From Paracyclopina nana (taxonomy: Eukaryota; Arthropoda; Copepoda; Cyclopoida; Cyclopettidae): a stretch of DNA of 64,000 nucleotides. This document shows positions 24,901 through 37,062 of the stretch, one piece after another. Each line of letters opens with the position of its first letter. Positions within the stretch are counted from its first letter, which is position 1. A model generated the notes under the pieces. It was given only the letters and a program-made list of their open reading frames with translations. It was not told the origin of the DNA and did not search any database. A program made the position numbers and the translations under genes. Location of the stretch: positions 4,164,001-4,228,000 of the forward strand of contig JAGUCH010000009.1 in assembly GCA_019096065.1 (NCBI GenBank), in the 5' to 3' direction.

Positions 24901-27900
24901 GGCCATTTTGCCAACCATGACATCCATGACAAATGCTATTGGAACCCTGCTGGAAGGAATCATGGGTACATCGAGCATTTCACCCGATGAAAACTCGAGT
25001 GCTGATGAGTTGTGCTCTCAGCTGTTGCCAATTGATACAATAAGTGCTGATAAACCTGGCGTAGTTGATTACGATACGGATATTGGTGACGACATTGAGG
25101 CCAAAGTCCCTGAAGATCCCCTGGCTCAAAGGTGTGGAGGAATTATTGATGCAGCTAAATTAACTGGGGAGAAAGTTGGCCCTCAGCTCTTAGATATGTT
25201 GGCATCCATGGGTCAAACACTGCTTTCCAAATCAGTGGTCAATGAAGTCCAATTGATTGAAACTCCAACAATCAACATTTATGCAAAGATGTGAATAACT
25301 TATGCTCTTTTTCGTTTTAAAATGAACTGGATCAATTTAATTTTAGGACACTGGGAAAGGAAATGGGCAAAACGCACAAGCTTGGAAACTCAGCTGATGC
25401 ACCATGGGTGAAATTTCCGGATGATTTCTGCTTGGGCCCTTTGAAAAATTCAACTTGTGATACTCCTGCTGGGGTATCGGCTGTAGTATACGACTCAAAT
25501 CCTATGGTATTTTGACTGTAATTGCCACCTGTATTATCAATTACCCTTGATGAATATTTCAGGGAAGCCTGCCTTCGAGTCCAAGATTATCTTCAAATAC
25601 AAAAGTGATTGAAGTGACAGTATCTAATCGAGACAATGTTGTAATTGACATTCGACAAATTTACCATGAGCAAAAGGAAGGTATCCAATTTTTCATACCA
25701 AGGGCCAATAAATCTCGAGAAGGAATGGAGCGTAAGTATTGTTGGTGTCATGCCCAGAACCTTCCATAACAGTTTCTCACAGCTCCTCAGTTTTACAATA
25801 CATCCGCCGTATTTGGACCTTCATACAATAAAACTCAGTATATGATGCATATGATTGAGGTGGGAGAAGTGCATGTGGACTCAGTCATTATAATAGAGTT
25901 TTATCCAATGCAACTTGATACTCACTATGTGCTTCTCTTTGATTATGAGAGGATTCCTACCTACACTGAATTTGAGCATGTTGCCTATGTATCCATACCT
26001 GAGCTCAAGTCCTCTAACAACACAAAGATCAGATGGGACAGTAACAACGATTTCTATGAGTGGTTCCTTGATAACGATGCTGTGGCAAACAGGACAGGAC
26101 GTTTTTTCATTACTGTAGCGACCATCAAGGATGGTGAGATAATCACTTCGAGCGATATGGAGAACAAAAAGTTCGACAAGGCTAAAATGGAAAAATTTTC
26201 TGTGAGCTGTTTCTCAGCCATCACATAAAATTATGATGACGTCTGTCTTTTTCAGGGGGACTACAGTCTTAGAACATTCCACGCCGGATGCTACTACTTC
26301 AATAGGAAACAATATGCATGGGTGGCTGATGGAGTTAAAGTTGAACACAATGAGTACTCTGACACTATTTGCAGAGCATCTCATTTAACCAGTTTTGCGT
26401 CTGGCTTTTTCCCCACTCCCAACACGATTGATTTTGACTTTGTATTTGCTGATGCAAGCCTAACAGACAATATGACCATCTACTTTACCCTCATTGTCTG
26501 TTTGCTCGTGTATGTCTTGCTGTCTATCTGTGCAAGATTTCTGGATGTCCAAGACAACAAAAGACTTGTATCTCTGGCTCTGCCTGACAATAATCCTCAA
26601 CACAACTATTTGTATGAAATCTTGACTTTTACTGGCCATTGGGACGGCTCATCGTGCGATTCTGCCGTCTATTTTGAGCTAACTGGTGACTATGGATCCT
26701 CAGGGGAAAGAAATCTGGATCCTGGTAGGAGGGACACTCTAAGAAAGGGCACTGTTGATAGCTATGTTATGAAAAGTCCCAGGTATGAGAGCCTAGATTG
26801 TCTTTATTTACCTTGTAATATTATGTGTTTGCTATATTAGGCCTCTGGGCTCTCTGAACTACATAAGAATATGGCATGATCACTCAGGAAGGGATGACTA
26901 TGCCTCCTGGTTTTTGAGTGCTGTAATTGTGATTGATCTTCAAACTGGAGAAAGATATGAATTTGCTCTTAATAGGTGGCTAGCTGCTGAAAAAGAGGAT
27001 GGAGCTGTAAGATAGTCATTTGTCTTCTCTACAGTTTTCCATTTCTAATGTGTGTGCATTTTCTAGATTGAGAGGCTGATTCAAGCCTCTGGCCAAAGAA
27101 GCTGCCAGGATATGATGATGCATACAGCAGCAAGACACATCAAAGAAAATCATTTATGGTTCAGTATTTTCTTCAGGTCGCACAGATCAAGATACACTAG
27201 GCTTCAAAGAACAGCTACAGCCTTCACTATGCTATTTTTGGGCATGTTGGCTAACTTGATGTGGTACGGTGTTGTCCCAGAAGAATCAACAAACTTTCAA
27301 ATTCTGAATTTGGCCTTTTCACCAACTCAACTTTACGTTGGCTGCATGGTCACTTTGATAACAATCTTCCCTACTCTTCTGATTGTTTTATTGTTCAAAA
27401 AATCGAGCAGATTCAGGCTCAGACCTAACAGAATTGACACTGCTCTAGAGCGTTCAAACCAGCCAATAAAGAAGAAAAAGGACTTGACTATAGCAACTTC
27501 AGAAGACTCTGGCCTTGGTAAATATTACAGAAGTTAGTAAAACTCATAGCATTCACATGACTTCTTTTCAATAGAAACAAATGATAAAGAAAATGGAAGT
27601 AGCAGTGACTCCTCAACTGGGTCCTCCTCTGATTCCAGCTCAAGTTCAGATTCTGACGAGTCAGGCAGTGAAGAAGAAAACAAAGCTGAAGCAGATAAGG
27701 CAGGATCTGGTTCAGGGTCTAGCTCTGGTTCTGACTCTGAATCCAGTTCGGACTCCAGCTCAGCCGAATCAGAGGGTGAACAAAATGGAAGCAAATCTGC
27801 CAAAAGTAGAGCTAGCACGAAATCAGCTAAAAGTAGAGTTAGCTCAAAATCAGCAGAAAGTGCGAGGAGCTCCAAGTCTGCAAAAAGCAAGAAGAGCCCA

Positions 27901-30520
27901 ACTGCATCGGCCACAAGCAAAAAGAGCAATAAATCAGCTGTAAGCAGAGTTAAATCCTCTAAGGAAGAGACTCAACTCGATAAAAACCCAGATGCTGCTG
28001 TCATTCCCATGGATAATGCTGACAGCAAATATGAGCCTAAGAAAAGAACAAGAAATTTCACCTTGCCCTTTTTCTGCAGATACATTGCTTGGCTCATTTG
28101 CCTCCTCACCATAGTAGCTTCTTGCTTTTTCATTTTGCTTTATGGACTGCAGTTTGGCAACGACAAGACTTATCAATGGTTGGCTTCTTCGATTATTGCC
28201 TTTTTCTTCAGCATGCTATTTGTGGAGCCAATCAAAGTAGCCCTGATAGCTTGTTGTGTTTCTGCAACCTGCAGAAATGTTGATTTGGACAAGGATGACG
28301 ATGTTGAAGATGATGAAGTTGACCCTGAAATTGCTGACTCAGTTGACTGGATCACTGGCGATCTTGAGCCAAAAGCACCATCTGAACCAATTGATGAAGT
28401 GAAGCTGGACATGATAAGGATCAGAAGGCAGAAGGATGTTGAAATGTGGAGCATTGTGAATGAGCTAGCCGGGTTTTTTGTGTTCATTGTGGTCGTTTTC
28501 ATTATGGCTTACCTCAGCAGAGATATCAGCAGCTTTAGGTATCAAAACCAGCTGGCAGACAATTTTGTGTTCAAGAACGGATTTGACAAGGTGGCTACAG
28601 CTAATGATTGGTGGAAATGGATTCATGCAACTGCTGTGACTGAGCTGAAGGCAGCTGCCTGGTACAATGGACAGCCACCATATGGATTACGAGGATTCAT
28701 AGGAGACTTGCAAAGCAGAGTTATGGGATATGGCACACTAAGGCAAATTAGAGTGAGGCCAAATTCTTGCCATGTTCACAAGTTTGTGCTGAATTTGACC
28801 CAAGAGTGTGCTCAGGTACTTGTGATTTTTCTTGGAATCGTTCATGTATGTAATAATACACAATGTTCATTCACTTATTTAATTCTAGCAAACAATTTTT
28901 ATCAATGAGGATGACACAGATTATTGCAATGCCTGGGAAGAGAAGAATCCTCTAACGGAATTCTTGCCATCTTGCTCTAAAGCTGAGTTTAAACACACAA
29001 CTGCTGAAGAACTCAACTCAATGCCTTACTCAGCTCAAATGGACTCTTATGGTGGTGGAGGATATGTTTATCACATTAAAGGGTCCTCGGCTACAATAAG
29101 GACAGGGCTTAGGGAACTGCAGCAGCAAAGATGGATCAACAACCACACCAGAGCTGTATTTTTGGAATTTTCTGTGTACAATGCTAACTTGAACTTATTT
29201 GGAATTGCATCAATTGTTGCTGAATTTATCCCTGGGGGTGGAATCAAGCCATATTGGAGATTTGACCCAGTGAGGCTTCTCCACTACCACTCAAAAACTG
29301 GAACCTACATTTTGATCTGCGAAATCATATTTTGCTTTTACATTCTCTTCTTCACCTACAAATTTATCAGAGACCTCAAATCCATGGGATGGTCTTACTT
29401 TGATTCTTATTGGAGCTTTGCTGATGTAACTATTATAGCAGCAAGTTTTGCTGGCTTTGGAATCTATGCCTGGAGGCTGATTCTCACCAATGAAATTTTG
29501 GATACGTTTGTGAAGACAAAGGGTAATGGCTACATGAAGCTTCAGCATGTTGGATTAATTGATGAAAATTATGGCTACTTGGTTGCCCTCATTCTGTTTG
29601 TGGCAAACATCAAACTCATAAAATTGCTAAGATTTAACAATAGGTAACTATTAGATCATGTCACTGTAAATATTTGATCAAAACACCCTACATTCAAAAT
29701 TAGGTTCAGCCAATTGATTCTTACTTTGAGGTCATGCTGGGATGACTTGTCTGGATTTTTGGCCATATTTTTCCTCCTTTTCTTTGCATTTGTCCAGCTG
29801 TTCTTCATGATCCTTCAGCCAAACCTTGATGATTTCAAATCTATCACAGCTGCTTTGGAAACTTGCTTCACGATGATGCTGAACAAGTTTAAGTTTGGTA
29901 CAATGAAGGAGACTTCAATGACTGCTGCTGTTATGTTCTTCATATTTGCTGTGTCGTGCAGCTTCATTCTCATCAATGTACTCTTGACAATTATCATTGA
30001 AGCATATGAGAAAGTCAAGAATGAGCTTGCTCAAAGAGGCAATGAATATGAAATTCTTGACTTCTTGAAGGTCCATGCAAAACATGTGATTGGTCTGAAG
30101 GAATTGCCACCTAAGGAAAATGCTCTCGCTGATGACTACTCTGGCCTTAGGAAAGAGCAAAGACAAAGGTTGCTTGATGAAGCAGCCGAGGAGGAGGATG
30201 GCATTGACATCAATGCCAAATTGCTGCCAGAAAAGGTTGATCGTTTCTTGGAAGTTGTCAACGACACATACTTCGATGGTGAGTTGACCTGGAGGGACAA
30301 GTTCGACCGTCAACGAATGAAAGCCTGGAAAGACCCTTACAAATACCAAAGAAAGCAATTCAGTGCATTGTTTGGGGATGATAGCGATAGCAGCGAAAGT
30401 GAGGAATCTGATGATGAAGAGGAAAATGGAGCTCCAAAGGAGCCGACTCCTCGGAAGATTTTCAATTCTAGTGATGATGTTGGACGTGGCTCAAATTTTA
30501 CCAAGCATGGTTATTATTGA
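18996..30520 (+). CDS. Polycystin-1-like receptor-channel protein (23 exons, 3362 aa)
   Basis: Exons: 18996-19058, 19293-19700, 19761-19935, 19991-20212, 20267-20463, 20513-20726, 20788-20944, 21003-21159, 21218-21461, 21512-21715, 21771-22015, 22071-22340, 22400-23335, 23399-25290, 25347-25506, 25563-25731, 25783-26201, 26256-26782, 26841-27006, 27067-27517, 27575-28815, 28889-29643, 29704-30520. All phases close; introns are mostly 50-75 bp. Order: signal peptide (1-21); WSC domain with its cysteines (23-150); PKD-type folds, clearest at 680-762 (WGDG, HTYAKAGIYTV); REJ-like region (850-1850); GPS at 2045-2094 with CRASHLTSFA, predicted cleavage between L2088 and T2089; TM1 (about 2118-2138); PLAT (2162-2275, IWHDHSG); TM2-TM3; a Ser-rich cytoplasmic loop (2426-2555); TM4-TM6; an extracellular polycystin domain; TM7-TM11 with a pore region (3130-3160); acidic C-tail. 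In the family such proteins pair with PKD2-type channels on cilia or sperm and act in mechanosensation or fertilisation. Role here is inferred. Confidence 0.93.
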
Positions 30521-30526
30521 AATAAA
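30521..30526 (+). terminator. Poly(A) signal abutting the stop codon of the polycystin-like gene
   Basis: AATAAA begins at the base right after the TGA at 30518-30520, implying a 3' UTR of only some 20-30 bases if used. Confidence 0.5.
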
Positions 30527-30712
30527 GATTATTTTTCCTCTGATCATTGCTATTTTTATTCTTACCATGACATAAATTGCTTAACACGAAAAAATTGGGT
30601 CATTTAAGATAATAGGCTTTTGTTTAAGGCTATCAGCCCCCACGTTCAAAGTACTTTTCTGCTCAATTTGGTATGCACCATATCGGAATCAAGGCGATGT
30701 TTGTACGAGTAA

Positions 30713-30718
30713 TTTATT
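30713..30718 (-). terminator. Probable poly(A) signal of the SYGSP/octad-cysteine gene
   Basis: AATAAA on the minus strand, about 200 bases past the stop at 30922. With the signal at 30521 this leaves under 200 bases between two convergent transcripts. Confidence 0.4.
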
Positions 30719-30921
30719 TCACATATAAGCTGCAAACGCATAAAAACAACTCACTCTTGCATCGTCATTAGTTATTATGCTTATGACACAATTGAGCAAA
30801 TTCATCATTCATGGAAGGCCAGAAGGGCCAGCCTTCAACAAGAATATGAAAAAACAAGTAGATATAATATGGCCTCGGAAACAATGAATTATAACAAAAT
30901 GAGCTATAATGTAAGCTTGAT

Positions 30922-33900
30922 TTATCGTTTTCTTCCATATGTGGTATCGGTAACCAACCCTCGATCAGCTGAGCTCCTTAAATCAATCATTTGATTCTCG
31001 TCTTCATAATCATCATAATATTCATATTCTTCTTCTTGGCCTCCAGAAGGTTTGCTGTAGGATGAAAGGTCGTTGGGGTTAAATACGGTTTTCAAGTCAG
31101 CATCTTCCTCGACGGCGGTTGAGGCAGAGTCACTAAGCTCCAAGTCTCGATTGTCGTAGCTGCCTTGAGCCTCATTATCTGAAGCCAAGTAGCTACTGGC
31201 TGATCCCCTTAAATCAATGGCTTCTGTTCCTGAAAGATCTGCAGAAGAATTACTATCAGAGTTCTCAGAATAAGTGGCTTGTGCAGCAGGTGCGGGAGAG
31301 TCATAGGAATCTGCTGAGGGCTCATCCGAATCATAATTTTCAGGAGTGGCATTAAGACCAGATTGAGGGATTTCATTAATGAACAAGGTGTCTTCGTTGG
31401 TATCAGGAGAGGAGCCTTCAGAAGAGTCATAGTTGATTGAGCTGATGGAGTGGGAAGACTCGATGTAAACAGGGATGTTGTTGTCATAGGTTTGTTCAAT
31501 GGAAGCAAAGGTGTTATCGGTGGCTACTCTTTCGGGAGATCCATAGGAGTCAGATGCAGAGTTGACTGAGGGTTGCTGGGGAGATTCGTAAGATTCAGGA
31601 GCTGAATTAACTGCTGGTTGTTGAGGAGATCCGTAGGAATCTGGAGCTGAGTTAAAAGAAGGTTCTGGTGAGCCATAGGTGGATAAGGAGATTTCAGGGG
31701 AGCCATAGGAGGCAGGTGCTGAGTTAACTGAAACCTGAGGGGCACCATATGATTCAGGTGCAGAGTTTACTGAAATATCTGGTGATCCATAAGTATCAGG
31801 TGCTGCAGCTAGCCTTGGGGTGCCAACAGCTGCAATTGGAGAGCCGTAGGAATCTGGTGCTGAGTTAGCCAAAACCTGTGGTGATCCGTATGAGTTGGGT
31901 GCTGAGTTGATAGATGGTTGAGGTGATCCATATGAGTCAGGTGCTGAATTAGGCGAGGCTTGTGGTGATCCATATGAGTCAGGTGCTGAGTTTAAAGATG
32001 CTTGTGGTGATCCATAAGAATCAGGTGCTGAATTGGGAGTGGCTTGTGGCGATCCATATGAGTCCGGTGCAGAGTTTACTGATGCTTGGGGTGAGCCATA
32101 CGAGTCAGGTGCTGAGTTCACTGAAGCTTGGGGTGAGCCATATGAATCAGGTGCTGAGTTAAACGTTGCCTCAGGTGAGCCATATGAGTTGGGCGCAGAG
32201 TTTATTGAAGCTTGAGGTGAGCCATACGAGTTGGGTGCTGAGTTTACTGAAGCTTGAGGTGAGCCATATGAGTTGGGAGCTGAGTTTACTGAAGCTTGAG
32301 GTGAGCCATATGAGTCAGCAGCTGAGTTAACTGAAGGTTGGGGTGAGCCATATGAGTCGGGTGCTGAGTTGAATGCTGCTTGGGGTGAGCCGTATGAGTT
32401 GGGTGCAGAGCTGATTGAAGCTTGAGGTGAGCCATATGAGTCGGGTGCTGAGTTAACTGAAGGTTGAGGCGAACCATATGAATTGGGGGCAGAATTGACT
32501 GAAGCCTGTGGTGAGCCATATGAGTCAGGTGCTGAGTTGAACGTTGGCGAGCCATAAGACGCCTGGTTGAAGGAAGGTGCCGAATTCACTGATACAATGG
32601 CAGGTCCTGAAGATGAAATGGGTACAGCTGAACCTCCATAGGTAGGCTGAGAAGATGATCCTGAGCACTTTTTGCACCAAAAAACAGGTTGGCAAATTGG
32701 ATCTCCACAAGTTTCCCTACAGAAAATACTGTTTAGTAAGCGATTCTAATTTTTAGAAGTAGTGGTGTATCTTACTTTGGTACTGTCCTACATTCCTGCC
32801 TTGGAACAGTTCCGCACTGTTCTCTGGGAATGCTTCTGCAGTCCTGTTTTTCTTGCTGCTTTGGTACAGAGTTACACTCTTGTCTCGGGACTTGAGAGCA
32901 TTGCTGCCTTGGAACTGTGGAGCATTGTTGCCTTGGCACGGTGGTGCACTCTTGTTTTGGTACACTATTGCATTCTTGTCTTGGGACTTGTTTTGGAACC
33001 TTGAAATACATTTTTCTCTTTAGGCCATTTTCAATCAATAAATCTTTCATTATTTAAATTCACCTGTTGGCACTGTTGCCTTGGAATGTTCCTGCATTGC
33101 CTCTCTTCAACTTGTCTTGGCACACTCTGGCACGATTGTTGAGGAACCTAAATAAAAAATATAGGTTAAAGATATCCAATTCATGAAATGCCACAGTCCA
33201 CTTACGCTTTCACACTTTTGTGAGGGGACATCTTGGCATTGCTCTCGTGGAACTGATCTGCAGTTTTGACTTTCAACCTGCTTTGGCACACTCTGGCAGT
33301 TTTGCTTGGGAATTTGTTGGCACGATTGTCTTGGCACCTACAAATAAGACTTCAGTCCTGATCCTTTTAGATGCTGAATTCACTCAGTTACCTGATTACA
33401 GTCTTGTTTGGGCACCTGTTGACAGTTTTGCTTGGGCACAGAAGAGCATTCTTGCCTTGTGGTCTGCTGGCATTGTTGTCTTGGCACGGTTTGGCAATTT
33501 TGCTTTGGTACTTGTTGGCAAGCTTGCCTTGGAACCTGAGATGAGGAAACACTTTATTAGCATTTTAGATGAAATGTATTACATAAAATCTTACTGTCTG
33601 GCATTGTTGTCGTGGAACTGATGAGCATTCTTGCCTTTCAACTGGCTTGCAATCTTCCTTTGGAACATTTCTGCAAATGTTTCTCGGTACCTTTTGACAT
33701 TGTTGCCTGGGAATCTGTTCAAGAGCCCAAATGTTTACTCTTTGCCATTCATCTTCCTCAAAAATCGAATATTACCTGCTTGCAGTTGTATCTTGGAATT
33801 TGGGTGCACTCCTCTCTTGGAACATTTCCACATTGCCTAATTGGAGCTTGGCGACACTAAAATTAAAATATTATAATTAATTTCATTAAGTTATCTTTTA

Positions 33901-35912
33901 AGTTCATTTTGTACTTGTTCGTCTGCGATTTGTCTACAATTGGGAACAGCCACTTGTCTGCAATTTTCAACTGGGACACTTTTGCAGTCCTTTTTGCCCC
34001 CATAACCTTCTTGTCCTCCATCTCCACCATATCCCTCTTGGCATTCGGACACATATTCGGTGGTGCATTGGTTTTCGTACTCAGTTGAGCATCTCTCCTT
34101 GTAGACAGTTTCGCATTTCTCCTCGTACTCAGTTTTGCATTCCTCCTGCTCCACAGTGGAGCATTCCGTTTCAAAGGTTTGCTCACACTTTTGCTCCAGA
34201 ACCTGCTCGCAAACATCTTCCAATTGCTGAGAGCACTCTTGTGCATATGTGGTTTGGCAGTCCTGCTCAGTAACAGTTCTGCATTGTTGCTCCTCCACAG
34301 TGGAACACTGCTGCTCATTAACCGTGGTGCATTGCTCTTCATACGTTGTGGAGCATTGCTGCTCATTCAATGTGGTGCATTGTTGGTCTGGAACTGATCT
34401 GCACTCTTGCTCATTGACGGTGGTGCATTCATTTGAGTAGGTAGTTTGGCAATCTTGCTCGTAGGTTGTGGAGCATTGTTCCTCGTAAGTGGTAGCACAT
34501 TGCTGCTCGTATTCAGTTTGGTAAGTGGGCTCGCACACTTGCTCATTGACAGTGCTGCATTGCCTTTCTGAGACAGTCGAGCAGACTTGTTCATAACTAG
34601 TGGAGCACTGTTGCTCGTACTTGGTCATGTACTGGATTTCGCACTTCTCCTCTTGCACAGTGGTGCATTCGTTTTCGTAGGTGGTATCTTGAACAGTGGT
34701 GCATTGTTGGTCATAGGTGGTTTGGCACTGTTGCTCTTCCACGGTGCTACACTGCTGCTCATTGACTGTCGTACATTGCTCTTCATTGACTGTCCTGCAC
34801 TCCTGCTCGTAAGAAGTTTCGTACCTCGTTTCACATTTCTAAAAATGGAATAATTTGTTGGGGTGAAAAACTCCATAGGAAGGAAAGTGTGTTTACCTGT
34901 TCGTTAACGGTGGAGCACTGCCTTTCGTTGACGGTGCTGCATTCTTGCTCCTGAGTCGTTGTGCACTGGCTGTCACATTCCTGTCCTCCCTGTTGGCAAT
35001 CATCTCCTGTCCTGGTCAAGCTTCGAATCACTTCGCAATTGCTGGAGCTTTGAGCCTCATAAGTTGGCTGGCTGGATCCATATGATGACAGAGAACCTGA
35101 GTTATAACCAGAATTTGAGGCAGGTGCTGCAGGTGACCCGTAAGAGTCGGCAGAATTCGATCCTGAAGGTGACCCATAAGAAGCACCTGCAGGGCTTGAC
35201 TGCGAACCATAATTGTTAAGTGCAGGTGCAGAAGAAGGTGATCCATAAGAGTCAGCTGAGTTCAGGGCAGGTGCAGCGGGTGATCCATAAGAGTCGGCTG
35301 AGTTAAGTGCAGGTGCAGAGGGTGACCCATAGGAGTCAACTGAGTTGAGTGCAGGTGCTGACGGTGACCCATACGAGTCGACTGAGTTGAGTGAAGGTGC
35401 AGCAGGTGAACCATAGGAGTCTCCTGCAGGTGCAGAATTAAGGGAGGGTCCCCCGTAAGAGTTTCCTGCAGGTGCAGAGTTTTGGGAGGGTCCTCCGTAC
35501 GAGTTTCCTGCAGGTGCAGCATTGAACGAAGGTCCTCCATAAGAGCTACCGGCAGGTGCAGAAATGGAATCGATCGTGTTCAGAGATGGCGCTGAAGGTG
35601 CAGCTGACCCGTAAGAGGAAGGTGGTGCTCGTGCGCCTCCTCCATTGGGTGGAGGTGATCCATAAGAGTTTTTGGCAGGTGCAGAGTAGCCTCCGAATGC
35701 AGGCGTCAATCCACCTTGTAACGAGGGAGATCCATAAGAGTCTTGTCTTTGTCTTGGCCTTAGTTTTTGGACTAGATTGGATAGGAAATTCCGAGGTATG
35801 ATTGGGTTGGCATCTGCGGTAACAAGTAGTAGAGTGCTGCACACCTGCAAAGGTAGCAAAAAGAAACTTTACTATTGAGGACATCTTCATCATAATCATG
35901 CACCGCAAGCAT
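30922..35912 (-). CDS. Secreted repeat protein: resilin-like SYGSP arms around an octad-cysteine core (10 exons, 1486 aa)
   Basis: Exons in order: 35912-35904, 35844-34897, 34838-33915, 33856-33776, 33714-33595, 33535-33392, 33337-33206, 33147-33064, 32999-32776, 32716-30922; introns 54-64 bp, all phase 0 except the last. A 3-codon first exon joins to give the signal peptide MLAVCSTLLLVTADA. Residues about 36-265: SYGSP repeats with APAG and SADSYGSPAAPA spacers. About 270-890: one Cys every 8 residues, first as CxTVNEQQ/CxTTYEEQ units (exons 2-3), then as CxxVPRQx units (exons 4-9), well over fifty Cys. Residues 925-1285: about 24 copies of a 14-residue unit NSAPDSYGSPQASV. Then an acidic Ser/Tyr-rich tail ending TYGRKR. 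SDSYG[A/S]P is the motif type of resilin elastic repeats; a cuticle or extracellular-matrix role is inference. I know no named family with this layout. Confidence 0.88.
31525..32560 (-). repeat. Coding minisatellite, 42-bp unit, about 24 copies
   Basis: In-frame tandem repeat inside the last exon of the SYGSP gene. Each 42-bp unit encodes NSAPDSYGSPQAS plus one variable residue. Copies near 32000-32500 are most alike; those near 31550-31800 have diverged (SYGAP, TYGSP, SYESP) and changed length, the usual picture of a repeat growing from its younger end. Confidence 0.9.
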
Positions 35913-35950
35913 GGCTCAGCGGGTGTTTTTGCTCAAAAGGTAGCAGCCCC

Positions 35951-35960
35951 ACCTTTATGC
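35951..35960 (-). promoter_or_regulatory. TATA-like box of the SYGSP gene
   Basis: GCATAAAGGT on the minus strand about 40 bases upstream of the ATG at 35912, leaving room for a 5' UTR of about 15-20 bases. Short leaders and tiny first coding exons are common in arthropod cuticle-type genes. Confidence 0.35.
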
Positions 35961-37060
35961 TATCTTTGAGCTTGCCTACTCGATATTGTTACAACAGAAG
36001 CTCACAAATGAGGCCCTGGAAGGAAGATTTCACATGTTGAATAAAATCCGTTTTTTCCCTCAACTTTTTGTATGATGTAATTAGATAGTCAAGATAAACA
36101 GATGCAGCATAATTTATGCACGAAGCCCCCAAAAAAGGTGATTTTCTTCATAGCTGATATGGGAGGCTTTTAAAAGCTAATTTTAACCTTTTCGCTGTGT
36201 CATGGCTCTCAGTCTGTCGGTATGTAACAAAGAAAGTGTGCAATTTCAGAATCGTCCGTTATGTTCAACTAAGATATTGACCATAAATCTTAGCGGTGGT
36301 GGCCCGTTCAGATTCACAATATGATGATTGCATTCGCGCGCACGAGAAAACCAATTGCCATAAATTGATGCTTGAGATGCACACCGCGTTCCACGATGAT
36401 ACTTTTTTTGCAAGCCATCTGCTCAATGTCACTAGCTTTCAGACTGCGAACTGGGAGCCCATAAAACTTCCGAAAAAGGGAATCCTCTTTCTTGGCCACT
36501 GTCAGGTTTGAAGGTGATCAATTACTCTTGGGAGTGCAAGCTGGTGGACTGTCGTGAAATGGTGATTAGGAAAATCGGTATGCAAATCTCAAAAAGGATA
36601 TTCAGCCAGAATATTCATTTGCCATCAATGAGGCAAAAATAACGTGGCCAGACTTTTTTTGATTGATGCCTGTAAAAGTAAGCACTTTTTTGAGACGTCT
36701 TGAGGGTAAACATGAATGAAAAAAATTGCTTTGAACATGAGTGAAAAATTGCAGGTGCCTAAATGGAGTTTTGTTATTCTGCGAGAGTAGCCCTCATTTT
36801 AGCAATGCTGAACACCCTTCTTTTGCTGAAAGCTTGAATTGTGTGTGTACATATGAATTTTTGACCTGTCATCCTGTTTGTACAATGTAGGTCAAGCTGC
36901 TGGAAAAAGTGGCAAGTCACTAGCTATATGTACATAGGATGAAGGAATGAAACTTTTGCTCAAGCAAAAAACTAATTTTAATAAGCCACTACTTGTGAGG
37001 CTCCGTAGGACTTTGCTTTATCTAGTTTTTGCCCCCTTCTTGATTTATGGGCCATGATTG
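35961..37060. other. Intergenic DNA upstream of the SYGSP gene
   Basis: No exon or element recognised. Overlapping open frames at 36296-36511 on both strands look like chance. Confidence 0.4.
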
Positions 37061-37062
37061 TG

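Noticed and set aside
32033-34853. Many long open frames opposite the SYGSP/octad-Cys gene and in its other frames
   Set aside because: Shadows of in-frame 42-bp and 24-bp coding repeats, which keep several frames open at once.
30922-35859. Separate genes for each SYGSP and Cys-repeat block
   Set aside because: Splice sites with matching phase join all blocks from one signal peptide to one stop; internal blocks lack start codons and promoters.
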